A DNA stretch of 64,000 nucleotides, from assembly GCA_947000775.1 (NCBI GenBank), contig CAMQGK010000650.1:1004001-1068000 (forward strand). The letters are read 5' to 3'. The notes below the pieces were generated by a model that saw nothing but the letters and a program-made list of their open reading frames with translations, had not been told where the DNA came from and did no database searches. Positions 21,713-35,614 of the stretch are shown piece after piece. This stretch comes from Pterois miles. Its lineage: Eukaryota; Chordata; Actinopteri; Perciformes; Scorpaenidae. Each line of letters begins with the position of its first letter. The first letter of the stretch is position 1. The position numbers were made by a program, and so were the translations under genes.

Positions 21713-24082
21713 AGTTATGACCTCAAACAAAACTTAAAAATGTAAATGAAATCTGTGATTTGAAAAGAAATTATATATTTTTACGTCTGTGTGTGTGTGC
21801 ACTCATGGTGGAAAGTCTTCTGACGGTCATTTTGCTTCTCAGTCGTGTGGTCATGGTGGTCTCTGGTTGGTGGTCCGTTCCTCTATAAATTGTCCTATGC
21901 AGCACAAATAAACATCTTGTTTTGATTAGTGGGAGGTCAAATTTGACACCTGGGCAGGTTAATATAAACATAGACATAATTATTCATATAAGAAATGCAT
22001 TAAAGCTACGTTATTTACCTGAAGTGTTGAGCCAAGTCCATCTCAGTGAGTCATGTAGCAGTCGTTCCTCCCAGCAGCCATTAGGAGACAGATTTAATAG
22101 GACCTTTTTACTTTTACTACATAGACCACACGTCTGAAAAGCTACATTTAAGACGCTTTATTTCTGCTCCAACTACAAATTGTTAAAGATAGATCTACAG
22201 ACGTCTGTTCGTCCTCATAAAGAGCAAGTACATTTCCTATTATCCATGTCAGGGTGTGTAATTAGTGTAGTGCAGTCCATTGTCCCCTGGCCTTTGGTCA
22301 GAAATCACAGCTGCTTTAATGGCAGGAGGTTAACCGGTGTGTCTTACGTGTTCCCCTCTAGTCCTCCACACTCCCACTGTCTGGGTCATTTTCTGCCCTG
22401 CCAGCTTTACCGCCTACTATCTCAAGCACACCACGTCTAAATATGTCCCCCTTGTGTGACAAGTAAATCAGTCCCCTGGCGCTGGCTGGCTCAGAGAGGC
22501 ACCTAAGGAGGATGAACCAGATCATAAAACACCACCAGAGTCTGACTTTTTATGGCCGCTAATGTTGTCTTTATGTACTGTTGTATATGTCAAACCTTGG
22601 CAGTTAATAAAGTTGGATATAATCTGATCTAAGTGGTTGATCTTGTGCAGTTTATTTTTTGAGTGAATGCAGACACGAGGTAAAGGTTAAGGTGGGTCAT
22701 TCTTGGGAATATCATGGCACCTAACAAACCTTTAAAGGATTTTGCTTTACTTTCTTTCATTTTTCCTGGGTTTCTTTCTCCAAATGTACAACTACAATAT
22801 TATAGTCTTTCTTATTCTTTCATTTTCTGGCAGTTTCATTCACGTTGTCATATTTTTATTTCACTCTGGTGATGAAATAAGAGGAAGCAAAATAAGGACA
22901 AGTTGTTCAGTTGCTTGTTTACACTCAATGTTCCACTGGCACATTCTGAAATATTTATCCACTTTGGCTCATTCATCTATTCATGACCGCTTTTCTTCTG
23001 AATTACAGCACATGAAAGAGTCTTAAGTAGGTGGTCTAGTGTCCCCCACCTGACAGTAGGGATCCTCGTGTATGACTTCACCCATCGGCCCAAATAGACA
23101 AATTAAGTTAGGGTTAAAACATAAGACGTCATTTAAAGTTATTATCTCGTTTAAATTGGAGCCCTTATTTTCAGAGTCAAATCCCATGGCAGACCTTGGT
23201 GAATTCTGTTTTATATACTTTTAAATAGTGTTTAATACTGAACCCTTAAATGATTCAATATGGCTGGAAGGAGCGCAGGATGAACTGGGTCTGCTTTTCT
23301 TCCATGGTCGCCAAGTTATAAAGGGGGTAACCACAGCATGGGAGTTTGCCAAAGTAATTTTCTGTGTAGGAATGTATGGGAGAGTTAGCACGGAGGAACC
23401 CTACTGTTTGAGTCACTATTTAACATGAGGCTGGGATATCCTGCTGCTGCCTTGGTTCAGGACATTTGGTCAGTTGAGGTCACATCCAGTACTTATTCAG
23501 CATTGTCCTCAAATGTAGTAGGATAGAGGCTGCAGACCAGGAGAAGCCAATAAATGCTGCCAAAAAGTAACCACATTCAGTTTATAATAGATAAAATAAT
23601 ATTTATAACATTGTTTTTTGTAAAAATCTGTCTCACATGAATGACTTACAGATTGTAAGTCAGGCGGCACTGATATTAGCTGATTCACTGCCACCAATGA
23701 AAAGGATTCTCTTCTTTTGAGACTTAGTGTTTTTATTCAATTATTTCTGGTTGGTGGAGCTAACTGCAGGCTCTCAGGACTTTGGGAAGTGAGGTTTCAG
23801 CACTCTGGAAAAAAGCTAAATACAGCAGGATACATGGATAGGTAGCGGCGGAATCATTTAATTTGTACTTTCCATCTGTGGAAAATCCAAAATCAGTATT
23901 AATAGTATGGCGTATGCTGCACTTCAGCAATGACTAGAAGCTAGATTGTTTCTTATGTAGCATACTTATGTGACTTACATGGTTTGGTGGTCAATGCCAT
24001 TCTCCAGCTAAAATACTACTAACAGTCTTGGAATGCTAAGGAATCACAAAATAAGCACATACAGTATGATGAATTTAGTCTG

Positions 24083-24225
24083 ACAGGTAAAGTCAAGTCA
24101 AGTTTATTTGTATAGCCCAAAATCACAAATGCCAATTTTGCCTCCGGGGGCTTCACAGTCTGTACAGGATACGACACCCTCTGTCCTTTACAGGTTCACC
24201 TTCTCACTATATCTCATATATATCA
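24083..24225 (-). repeat. Teleost interspersed repeat fragment
   Basis: TCAAGTTTATTTGTATAGCC, AAATCACAAATGCC and GGGGGCTTCACAGTCTGTAC mark the tail of the same family seen at 17105-17315, here in reverse orientation. Confidence 0.65.
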
Positions 24226-26298
24226 TTGAAACAGGGGAAAAAAGAAAAAGGAAAATACAACATTGGTAATCCATATGATAAATATTAATACATATAATGT
24301 GAATATAATTGCATGAGAATGTGGCTCCAGAAAAATGTCAATCAGCTTCCTGGCATTGTCAAACAGACAGAGGCAGAGCAACACAACCTCCTCTCAGATA
24401 TTTTGGTCATGAATCAAAACATTGAAAAATTGAAATTGACCTGATGGTGATGCTAGATTAAAAGTCAGACGATCACTAAAGTTATGACAATTCATCCTGA
24501 GGGAGACATGAGCGTGTGTACGAAATTTCATGGCAGTCCATCCAATAGTTGCTGATCCGTCAAGTAGATGGAGATATTAGTCATTAGGTTTCATCCTCTG
24601 GGGACCATGAACATACTGTATGAATGTGACATATTACATGGAAATCCAAGCAACAGTTATATTTATCAGATACCTTAGTCTGGACGGTACTGGTGGACCA
24701 ACCGACTAACCGATACCGCCATCCCTTGAAATTGGACAAACTGTTTCTGGCACACTGAGGTGAAGTTCTGCAGTGACGACCAAACAAGTCGCAGTATGAA
24801 GCATGGGGAGGTGTCCTGTGCTCTCTCTCTGTTGCCTTGCTGCTAGAGAAATTGAGGATTGCTGGATTTAATTGCTTCAGATTTAATGATAAAATGATGA
24901 GTTCTCAAACGAGTGATTGTTACAACTGACAACAATCTCCATTTTCACATTCCTTTCTCTGGATCTGTGTTTTATTTCCAGGATTAATAATGAACAAAGA
25001 CTCTCACACAAACTTACATGTTTTTCAAGTACTGTGTTCCTGCTCAACTGCATCCCGACCTGAGGTGGTAAATCGAGCTTTCTGAGTTCTTTAGCCTCTC
25101 CTCGTTCAACTTTCTTTATCATTACCTCCCCCTCTCTCCTGAGTCTCACCTCTTTCACTCCCTCCACCTTGAAGTTACCTCTGCACTGTGTTTTCCCTCT
25201 GGACTGGATCCCAAATGTCCTCCACTTCTACCTCCCACGCACACTTTGCCTTTCTCCTATCTCTCTCCCTCTCTCTCTCGTCCCTCTCCCTCTCATCTAA
25301 CTCCTATCAGTGGCCGTCCAGGCAGCAGGATTTCCCCTGTGATGGAAACAGGCTGTGGCCCAGTTGTATTGTTTCAGCAGTTCTTTTCAGTGAATTCTCA
25401 GTGCTCTCTCTCTCTCTGTGTGTGCTGGTATGATTAAAAGTTAAACCACTGGCCTTAAAGCACTGCACAACACAAAGTACAAGCACAAGTATAAAGCCAA
25501 TGAAACATTAAAAAAACACAACATTTTTGGGTTTTTTTCATCAAACTGGACATCCCCTGAGGTTAGCAGGGTGAATGAGAGACAGGGAGACAGGACAGAC
25601 TGTTGAAGCTTTTGAGACAGTGCACACTCACAATGGTCTTAGCCTGTCAGTACAATTGTTGTTTCAGCTGTTATGTGAAGGGAAAAAGCAGCCGGCGGTG
25701 TAGATTGTGTCCGTCTGGCCTGTAAGCAAGCTCACATACTCAGATGTGTATCTGTATACACGTCTGGGTCTGCCTTTACTAGTGCAGGAATTTGTAAATG
25801 TGTTTGTCATTATGTGAAGATACAAAGCAGGTGGAGCGTATTCGCACCAGAACGACGTATACTGTCCGTGTTTCCCAACCAGGGGTGTTTCGATCCCATG
25901 GGAACGTTGGAAGACTACGGTAGCTCAACTGATGGTATAAAATAAAAATTAGGATTTGATTCAAATAAAAAATACAATCAGATAAGATTAAGAGTGTGTG
26001 AAAACTAGTTTACATGTGAGTAGAGAAGTTAAAGTACTGGATATAATAGTTGATAGTTCACTAAGAATCATGGGTAAATGGTTACAATAGCTAAAAGTCA
26101 TGGATAAATGGTCGAACTAGTTATCTAAAAGTTACATTAGATAACATTACATGGTTTTAACAGATATCTGAAAGTGATGGATAAAAGCTGTTATGCTAAA
26201 TGTAAGTGTGTTTCTCCTTCCAACAGAAATGTGGGCTTTTCTTTTGGGCATACATCTCTGCAAAGTGTCAGCTAGTTGGTATGTGTTCATGTCTGGAA

Positions 26299-26600
26299 AG
26301 AAAGAAAGAAAGAAAGAAAGATATTCCTTTATTAGTCCCACAGTGGGGAAATTCAGTTTTACACTCTGTTGTTCACACAGTACATATACATGCGTCAATG
26401 GAGAGATGTCAGAGTGAGGGGGCTGCTCCTGACAAGCGCCCAGAGCAGTTGGGGGTTCGGTGCCTTGCTCAGGGGCACCTCGGCAGTGCCCAAGAGGTAA
26501 ACTGGCACCTCTCCAGCAACCAGTTGGTCTTGGTCCATGGGGGTCTTGAACCCGTGACGTCCGCGTCCTAACCCAAGTCCTTACAGCCCCCAAGGTGACC
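26299..26600 (-). mobile_element. tRNA-derived SINE
   Basis: In minus orientation it ends in an AAAG-type microsatellite (26299-26320 on the plus strand) preceded by CCCCACTGTGGGACTAATAA. The body contains GGTGCCAGTTTACCTCTTGG and the head carries a B box GGGTTCAAGACCCC. The same head-body-tail order is seen in the copy at 61742-62075. Confidence 0.8.
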
Positions 26601-27399
26601 CATGAGCTGGGAAACTCTGGCATTGATAGTTAAGGTCATTGATAGTTAAGTCATTAATAGTTGAGGTAAGGATAGGTCGTCGGGCAGTCTTTTTTAAGTT
26701 TTTACACATTACACATCAGATGTCACAATTTGGAGGTTACTTTCTGGACACGACCACAATGCAGAAAGCTGACAGTTAACAGGTAAGAGGCCGTGAGTCG
26801 TAAACTGCGCTAAAAAATTGATTGAGATGCATATTATTATTATTTTTTGAATATTTTTACTTTCCTTTAAAGCACAGAAGCAAAACAAACAGTACAAAAA
26901 AATAAACAAACAACACACAATACAATACAGTGGCCACAAAAACAGTAAATAAACATTTAACTGACCCCAGAGTCATAACACACATAGCACACGATATATT
27001 TAAATTTTTCTTTTTAAATTAGTGATTGCACCGGATCACACATCCATGTCATGGAAAATGTCAATGTGTGTCAGAGTGCTCGGTCCGTTACCATGACAAC
27101 TGACAGTGATGCAACAACTAAACATCAAGTGAGAGAAAGAGAAAAATAACAAAACATAAAAACAATTTATATGAATAAATTACTAAATAATAAAAACATT
27201 AATCGAACAAGGAGATCATTTTAAAAAGTTTTAAGAACCTGTAAGCAAGATGAGTAACAGAAATAATAACATGAAAAGAGTTTAAAAAAAACAGTATATA
27301 CCATCTATCACCCAAAAATGCCACTTTGCCATCTTTCAGTATTACAGTCCAGCAATCCTTTCAATTCAGCATTTGTAGGCCTCCAACCAGCATATTTAA

Positions 27400-27620
27400 A
27401 GAAGGGTGCCCAGCTCTCAAAGACGTCACTTGTCTTACATTTAAATCTGAGATGCATATGTTGTATACATGTCCAGAGCATGCTCCTAAAAGCTGAATAA
27501 TAGCGGCAAATCCCACATGTCTTAATTGGAAAATTCTCCATTTAGAAAAAGGCCTAATTCAGAATATTCAGATGGAATATGCTGTTTACATGATCCAGAA
27601 TAACAGTGTAATATTTAGTG
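27400..27620 (-). repeat. Dispersed repeat, inverted relative to 57990-58210
   Basis: GGAATATGCTGTTTACATGA and a segment with TTAGGAGCATGCTC are matched in reverse complement near 58050-58170. Direct comparison of the two stretches; family unknown. Confidence 0.6.
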
Positions 27621-27920
27621 GTAAATATCAATGCACCTTTCAATAACAGCATGTTCTTCCACACATTCTTCCTACTTTTCTTTTGTTCTTTTCCCCTTCA
27701 ACCTTCTCCACATCTTTCAGTCTCTCTGATTGCCTCCTTTCTTTTATCATCCTCACCTGAATTATGTGCACACATGCACGCTTATCCTCACACATTAACG
27801 AGATACTGCGGCAGCCATTTTTTTAATGAAAAAGGAAAGACGCAGCTAAATGACAAACGTCCCTCTTTCTCTTCTGGATTTACGACGTGGTGTAAAAGCA
27901 GGAATCATTGTGTTTGATTA

Positions 27921-27921
<1 letters not shown>

Positions 27922-27969
<48 letters not shown>
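27922..27969. repeat. (CA)n microsatellite
   Basis: About 24 uninterrupted CA units. Confidence 0.97.
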
Positions 27970-27971
<2 letters not shown>

Positions 27972-28554
27972 CATATGTCCCTGAGTGATGTCTCATTGTT
28001 ACGCCCTTCACCGAGTGGGGAATGAGTGTTTGATGCCCGTCTTCGACAGGGTTTTTCAGGCACTGTTTTAATTAATTTGCCCATAAAGTGAACCATGATT
28101 CCCAGCAGCCTCTCTGGCACCCTCAGCCACAAAAGACTTTATTAGCTTTGACAATTAATCGTCGCTAACTACCCGGACTAATCACATCTTAGATTTATTG
28201 GTCAGAATCATATGGAATATCGATTGGCTCTCCCTCGTTTTGACCCTTTCAGCTCACCGTAACTCACCCGGCGAGTGTACAATGACATCATTGGGTAAGG
28301 GTGGGTACTCTGCAGGACTTTACTTTTACATATTTTTTTTAATCGTAGGTCAGAGAGAAGCATGGAGAGCAACTTCACTTCAAGTGTTACATAGACCGGG
28401 GTCTGTATGTTTTTAGGGGGGTGCTTGTCTGCATGCTTTTTTATTTGTTGTCTCAGAGTAATTTAATCTATGAGAGTGAGTCTGGGCCTCATTATGTAAA
28501 TTAAATAACCTCATCTAGAAAGAAAGAAAGACAGAGTGAGCCACAGCAGGACTA

Positions 28555-28648
<94 letters not shown>

Positions 28649-28659
28649 GTGTACACAGA

Positions 28660-28693
<34 letters not shown>
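28555..28693. repeat. Interrupted (CA)n microsatellite
   Basis: A run of about 45 CA units (28555-28645), a short unique gap, then about 15 more (28664-28693). Open frames here are repeat artefacts. Confidence 0.97.
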
Positions 28694-28697
<4 letters not shown>

Positions 28698-28922
28698 GGC
28701 AAAGTAACTGGCCTTTTTGACACCGCACTGGTTGTGTGCACACGTGCAGCCTCTGTGTACATTCAGAGCCCGGTATGAGTCCTCAGCTGGCTCTGTAACA
28801 GGGAGGTGAGTGTGTCACCAGGGAAAATGATCGATAGCTATTAAAACCCACCAGTGTCTGGACCCAGATGGAGGACTATTTGTGTGTCTGTGTGTGCATG
28901 ATCATGCACTTTGTTTGTACAG

Positions 28923-29004
28923 GTGGGACACTGTATGGCTGCAGTGCTAACCTGTTCCACTCCATTTACCTCTGCAAGCTGCAGGACCTCACCAACCGCA
29001 CAAG
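28923..29004 (+). CDS. Internal exon of an unidentified gene (exon A)
   Basis: 82-nt exon with acceptor TTTGTTTGTACAG and donor CAAG|GTGTGT. The open frame, beginning with the split codon ending GT, reads GTLYGCSANLFHSIYLCKLQ and then DLTNRT. It ends two bases into a codon. The next supported exon (45459) begins with the one missing base, completing a serine. I do not recognise the protein: the mix of Cys, aromatic residues and an NRT glycosylation-type triplet would fit a secreted or membrane region, but this is only a guess. The gene's first exons are not seen in the window. Confidence 0.55.
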
Positions 29005-29305
29005 GTGTGTGTGTTTCTGTTTTAGTACATTGCATTTGTGTTGTTTGTGTGTGTGTGTTGTTGTGCGACTGGGAGGTTGTCAGTGTGTGTTTGGACTTGC
29101 TGGTTATTCTAGCCTGGCTTTTCAGAGGCAATAAAAAAAGTAAAGGGGGAAGAAGGAGGGAGGGAGGGAGGAGGTAGAGTGACAGGACTGAGCGATTGTT
29201 TTAAGTCGAGCAGCACTTTCAGTCTGTGGTTGAGAGAAACCAAAAGAAGGAAGAATGGAAGTTTGTTCTTTTTCATTTACTGAAGAAGAGAGAACATAAA
29301 TTTGG

Positions 29306-29308
<3 letters not shown>

Positions 29309-29371
<63 letters not shown>
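29309..29371. repeat. (GA)n microsatellite
   Basis: About 31 GA units; a (CT)n array follows at 29531-29570. Confidence 0.97.
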
Positions 29372-29530
29372 CTTTTAGAAATGAAACATGACTCACTGCC
29401 CGATGAATATTTAGCTTAAATCATATTCAGCCTTTATTGGATATATGATAAGTGTAAGTGAAGTTGATCTTGCAGACTGCAGTCCTATGAAACAAGAGAC
29501 ATGCAACTGTAAAAAACACTCTTCTTTCTT

Positions 29531-29566
<36 letters not shown>

Positions 29567-30506
29567 TCTCACATGTAGAGTGTGTGCACACTCACACAGA
29601 GAGATCGTCCTCACCACCCTCCTCTGAGACCGCTATGAAACCTGATCACAGATCAATACTGAGTGGTGTAATATTTTGGGGGAGGGGGGATCAGACTTTG
29701 ATGGTTTTCTAGCTGTTGGACGAGGGATTTTATCCCATTTTATACAGCGGTAAGACTATGCAAAATACTACTCTCAGTTGGGGTGAAAGGTTAAAATTAC
29801 ATACCACAACACCTCAAACTGTGTCCAGATCACGTATTTAAACCCTGTTTCAGGTATATGTTAAAGCCAGCCTCTGTAACTTTTGCTGAACACAAAAAGC
29901 AACAATTATGGAATAATATGGATAAAGTCTTGACTAAGACATAGTCACTTACACAGCAATGTCCCTAAAGTCTGCGTACATTAGTCACCATGAGCTGCTG
30001 GTCATACCACAGTAAGAAAGGCTATAACAGGAAAACTCTTGATAGTATTACAGTTACGGCACTTTTAGTCTGTGTCGTCACTGCCAAGATGGCGCCCACT
30101 TTGAGCTCCACACTGGCTCCTCAGAATCCTACGGTTGGTGTCACGGAGACTATTAGTGCCTTCAAATGGAGTCGTGTTTATCGTGTTTACGAGTTGGGTC
30201 CACACGAACGCCCCCCTCATGTCATATTCATGACCTCGTAACAGCAAAGGTTGTGACATGTTTATTGAGATGGTGGAGCCCACCGAAGTTCATTTATCAG
30301 TGCATAATAAGTTAATATTGCACAGTCTATTCTAATTTAAGCCATATAATGTTTTTCTTGGTAATTTTACAATCTGTCTGAGGTAAATGTTGATATTCTC
30401 AACGACCTCATCTTCCCTCTCTGTCATTGTGCCTTTGCATTTCCTACATTATTTTACCCCCTTGCTTGCTTGCTAAACTGTTAGCCTCTGTGGCTTCTAG
30501 ACTCGG

Positions 30507-30564
30507 TCAGTAAATTTCCCCACTGTGGGACTAATAAAGGAATATCTTATCTTATCTTATCTTA
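30507..30564 (+). mobile_element. SINE 3' tail fragment
   Basis: CCCCACTGTGGGACTAATAA followed by AGGAATATC and (TTATC)n. The head is absent. The same tail occurs at 15.95, 26.3, 44.85 and 62.03 kb. Confidence 0.75.
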
Positions 30565-30606
30565 ATGTCGATACTGCCGTGGCTTAGCAGCGCTGTTCTT
30601 CACGAC

Positions 30607-30856
30607 TTAACCACTTGAATGCCAAGCATATCGTGTACACGACTTGTGTACACTTGTACTTGCATTGTGCACGCTGATGGAGGCTTTTGGCCGAACCGCA
30701 TACGTTTATTTGCCCTATAAATAAAAGAAGTTACTTCATCTGAGAGTGCTGGAGATTTTGTTTCTTTTGTTAATGCTGCTGTCTGGCTCTCGATATATTT
30801 TTCAAGATTTGGAGTCGTGCTCACTGTTATTTTGATTTTTATCGTGTACACGACTT
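30607..30856. repeat. Possible piggyBac-type element end with paired TCGTGTACACGA palindromes
   Basis: TTAA (30607-30610) is followed by CCACTTGAATGCCAAGC and the perfect palindrome TCGTGTACACGA (30631-30642). A second copy of the palindrome, again followed by CTT, is at 30842-30853. TTAA is the piggyBac target, but the opposite end was not found. Confidence 0.35.
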
Positions 30857-31234
30857 CCTATTTCGTAAAAATGACCGCATTTTAAGGCACCATCTGTCCA
30901 TATTTTACAGTCTATGGTTACAGCACAGTAAATTTTGAGTTTTATGACTTGTGAGAGCAACTTTTCATTTGCAAAAGGAATAGGGTGTTATTTCTTCTTT
31001 CAAAGGTTACATAGACTCATTTTTAACTCTCAGTTTTCATGTAATGTTTTCATCTATGGCCTGTATCACAATGCCAGTAACCATAGAAACAAAACTAAAC
31101 CCAGCAGAGACTAAGCTAACTAATCAAAGGTAGCCTGCTAATTGTTTCATTCATGCTTCAGTAACTGTTTGCAGTGCCCCAATGTTATCAGATAATGTAT
31201 ATTATAGACACCAGTGACCCACGAATGAGACCTT

Positions 31235-31236
<2 letters not shown>

Positions 31237-31322
<86 letters not shown>

Positions 31323-31427
31323 GCGCTAGGTTGGGCGAGGCTGAGGGGAGGAAGCAGCAGTACATAGTTGAGTGACAGTCGCTGATTCTGTGTTACCCCC
31401 GTCGCTGCTGTGTTTACCTGTAGCTCT

Positions 31428-31459
<32 letters not shown>
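31237..31459. repeat. (TG)n microsatellites
   Basis: About 41 TG units (31237-31319) and a shorter array at about 31433-31459. A (CT)n array is at 31826-31868. Confidence 0.97.
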
Positions 31460-31465
<6 letters not shown>

Positions 31466-31821
31466 TGGCACGTGTCTTCACTCCAGAGTCAACAGCGAAA
31501 CAAAGACCCTCATTCTCTGATTCCCCCCCAACCCCTGCCCCCTTTATTTTATTATTGAACCCATTTCTTGTCAAAATGATATACTTGTTTCCCATATCAC
31601 AACCCACTGTGTTTCCTCTGCTCCCTGCCTCGCTGTTATCATTGTAGAGAGATTATAGCTAATAAAGGTGTTGGTTGTCCTGTTGCCGAGCCAACCGGGC
31701 AACAAATATTTGGAGCTATGTGGCACCTTCCACCAACATTCCAGGATCTGCTGTTTTGGAAAGTTCTTCTGTCAGTTTTTCTCTCCTCCTCCTTTCCTTC
31801 TCTCTCCATCCAACTTTCAGC

Positions 31822-31871
<50 letters not shown>

Positions 31872-32089
31872 TTCACTGTCTCCTCCTCCTCTTTCCTGTC
31901 TCCCTCTAGATAAATGGACTCTTTGTCTCCTGGTAAAATGAACTTGAAAACAGTAGTTGGGACAAGTGGTTCTGTCTAACAGCAGGAACACATATTAGAA
32001 CTGGACACAGATCACGAATAGTAACTGCTTTGTCATTATAACTGTCCCAATACTGTTTTTCCTTCCCATACCAATACTGAACTACCTTA

Positions 32090-32400
32090 ACTAGCATATC
32101 GGCAAATACTGAGTACCTATCTGACATCGGCGTGATGAAAACGTTCCTTTTAACACCACTAATTTCTTTAACATATTTGATCTTTTGGAAGTTGCAGCGG
32201 GCTCGAGGATACTGGTCATATGAAGCTAGAAAACCTAATGAATCCATTGGTACCATCTACAGTATGTCATACCAGCTTGTTGCGAAGGAGGTTAAATAAC
32301 GCTCCACACACTAAATTTTAGTGAAGAAAACTGGCATGGCCATTTTCAAAGGGGTCCTCTGACCTCAAGATATGTGAATGAAAAGTAAAGAATGAAAAGT
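32090..32400 (+). repeat. Teleost interspersed repeat fragment
   Basis: CTTGTTGCGAAGGAGGTTAA, ACTGGCATGGCCATTTTCAA and GACCTCAAGATATGTGAATG in this order are known to me as parts of an abundant teleost repeat; the class is uncertain. Confidence 0.55.
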
Positions 32401-35400
32401 CTTGATTGCAAGACTTTTACCTGCGCTGAAGGATTCTTACATTGTCTCTGACACAGTCTTAAAAACTAGACATGTTGTATGTAGTACACTGTACCGTACT
32501 GTAATAAATGCAAGCTTGCAGCAGACAGTGAGTTTCAGAAGCTTAAGACTGAGGCGATAAGAACTTCCCCTTCTTGATATGCTGCTTCGATTTCATTTCA
32601 GCTTTTCCTTCCTGTTCGTGCATCATGAATCTCAATCTGCGACTAGTGAATTCTCAGTTAATCATTACATTAAGTTATGACTCGCTGCACTTCTAAGAGG
32701 CGATCGATTCTTTGAGTGTGATATCTGAAACTTCTGACAAGTGATATAGTGTACAAGCAGTGCCTGGGAATGTGCCTACCTAAGGAGTTACGTGCAGGTT
32801 TGCACACACGTACTGTGCACAAAGTCACTAGCTGCTGCAAAGTGCAGTCCTGCAGCACGTCTGCATGCTGATGGAAACCAGGAGCAGTGGAGCTCTGTGA
32901 GACATCCAGCCCATCTGGTCTCATACAATTCATCTTAAGGGCTTCACACCGTGATGTGGCATGTGTGTAGGTGAACCCACAACGTGGAGCACAATTTATT
33001 TTCTTATATGAACTGACTGAACTCTTAATTATTAAATGACTTTGCTCCATTGATTATTGTACAGGCAAGAAGTACAGTCTGAACTTACCAGGAGACACAG
33101 CGGGGATTGTTGCTGTAAACTGAGCTTTTTAGTGTTCTGTAACTGCTCAGGGTGCAGAATTTATGAGATCAGTTGTGGTGTACAGTGTCTGATTTGCTTT
33201 TATCTGATGTTACAGATTCTTGTAATTGAATGTGTTCCTTGTGTTTTATGTGTGCAGGTGACCTTTATGTGCTCTTAAATCAGTAGGAGTCAACCACATA
33301 ATTTCTAGCTTTCTTAGAAATCTCTAAGAAGAGATAGTGATCTTGCAGCATGTAGCGTGTGTGTGTGTGTGTGTATGTACATCATTTGAGCTGGAGGTGG
33401 TTGCCATCAGTGGCTAACTCTGTGGAATGCACTTCCGCCCTCTCAACCAATCATTAATCTGTATTTACTCAGGGTAGCTCGGGGCGCTCTGGCCCTGAGA
33501 AATCTTTCCCAAATCACGTCTCTACTTTAACACACTTACATGTGTGTTTGTGTGTGTGTGTGCGTGCAGTCAGACTGGTTTGTCAGAGAGGAATAGAAAA
33601 AAACGTCTCAGCCGAAACTGGTGCATGCACATATACTCACATGCTCTCCGTGTTTCACATGCAAACACACAGGAGTGATTGAGTGAGCGGTTGGAATCCC
33701 GTCTGCACTTAAAGTCCTGCCTCTATCTCGAAAGGTTAAGGGCTATGGCTCTTATCACATACTGAGACTGTGTGTGTGCACATGCATTAGCGTGCTTGTA
33801 TGTGCATGTTTGTATAACCCTGTGCATGTGTGTGTGTGTGTGTGTGTGTGTGCATGTTTGAGAAAACACAGACTGGCCCATGGGACTGCTCAGGCTGTGT
33901 GTTTTGGCTCTGTCAGGCAGACCATTACTGTGGCGTTGAAGGTCAGGTGGTCCAGCCAGAAGGCCCAGATATATCTGTATGTTTGAATTAGGTATGCAGG
34001 TCTGATGAATGACCTCTCTGGGAAGTTGATGTGCACTTCCTTAGTTCCCAGTGGGTTTTGTGGGATACTCAAAACACTTCCCAAATCTGTTGTGCATGTC
34101 TTTGTGCAGCGGAAGTGTGAGATAGTGATGAGACAGGCCAGCCTCAGATCTTATACCTGAAATAAAGCAGCATTTTTATCACTCACCTGTGTCAAAGAGA
34201 TTACAAACAGCTGTTTGCTGAATCTCTGGCTATAAGCATTAAAATATGAACACATGTTCTCAAGCGTAATCCTTCTTTTCTCCATACCCAGGGAGCTGTT
34301 AGTGGCCATGTTGCTGTTCAGCAGTGAAATAATGGGACCATCGGTTTCTCATGATACATGATGTTTTACACAAAATCACAACAGAACAGTCATGATTCAG
34401 TGTCAAGAGAGTGAAAGACATGTTTTGTTAGTACACAACCAGGAAACAATAACATTTAACAATGACATTTGTTGTCATGATGAACAAGGAAACTTCAGTG
34501 ATACTAATTCAAGCAGAACAATACAAGTACTACAAACAAAATCTGTACTTATACTAAAACTGCTGATGGTAATACTACGAATCAAAGCTGTTCAGTGACA
34601 TTGAAATAGCAGCAGATAAATAATGAAATCTCTGTTTTTACTCTATGTGTTGGCAGACAGTAGAAAGCCCCCACATACCAGGGTTACCTGAGGTCTACAT
34701 GCGGCCAGGCTGACCCACTATCTCACTTCTTCTCCTCCTATTCTCTCTTCCTGTCATCATGCTTTTTAGCAGGCTGTTTTAATAATTAATGTCCAGAGGT
34801 CTCTGTTTCTCTCTTTTTGTTTCTCTCTCTTTGAATCCAGGTCAACAACCATGTAAATCCTGGGTGACGTGTTCCTCGGTGGTTTAGCGTAACTCTGGTT
34901 GTCTCCCTGGTTTCTGCATGCAAAAGGTTATTGTGCAGACACATCACCTCTTTAGCTTTACTTGGGCATTTGGATCCATTTGCTCTGCAAATAAAATCTC
35001 ACTTTTTTGTCCTAACAGTGGGTTCCTAAAAGGGTCCCTTTATTTCTTTATGTTTCCATTTGTCAACCATTAAAATAATAGTTTGACATTCTGGGAAATA
35101 CCCTCATTTGATTTCTTGCTGAGAGTTAGATGAGAAGATTACTACCACTCTCACAAGTAAAGTTTTTGTATTTTTTTATGGGTGGATTTGTTTATTTGTC
35201 TTGCGCATGTGCACGAGGACTCACATGTGACACTAGAAATCCAAAAGCTTCACACTATTCTAACACACTAAGTGTAGATAATGCCAACGTGCACTTGAAT
35301 GCACCAACAAAGGCAGGGAAGAAGAAGACTGCTAGCACAGCCTGTTCCCCCCAACTCATCAAATATGGACGCTTGCTTGGTCAGCCGTAGTTATGGTGAT

Positions 35401-35614
35401 ATGCAACAGTAATAAGATATGTATTAGTATTATGATTTGGTGTCAATGGATGGGTCAACATTAGACTTTTAGCCAGGAGAGTGGTGTTTGCATCCCTTTA
35501 AGTTACATAACATTATTACTGATACATTATCTCTTACCTAATGCAGCATAGTTATGTAGGTTATATAACATTACTACATTACAAACATAATGTAGCCTTC
35601 TTGAAATACGCAAC

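Larger units (their letters stand above)
20520..28922. other. Long gene-free region upstream of jun
   Basis: No convincing exon. Contents include a (TCTTA)n microsatellite, a 40-bp palindrome at 21673-21712, a teleost repeat at 24083-24225, a SINE at 26299-26600, a repeat at 27400-27620 and CA arrays. Part may belong to the first intron of the plus-strand gene whose exon is at 28923. Confidence 0.5.
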
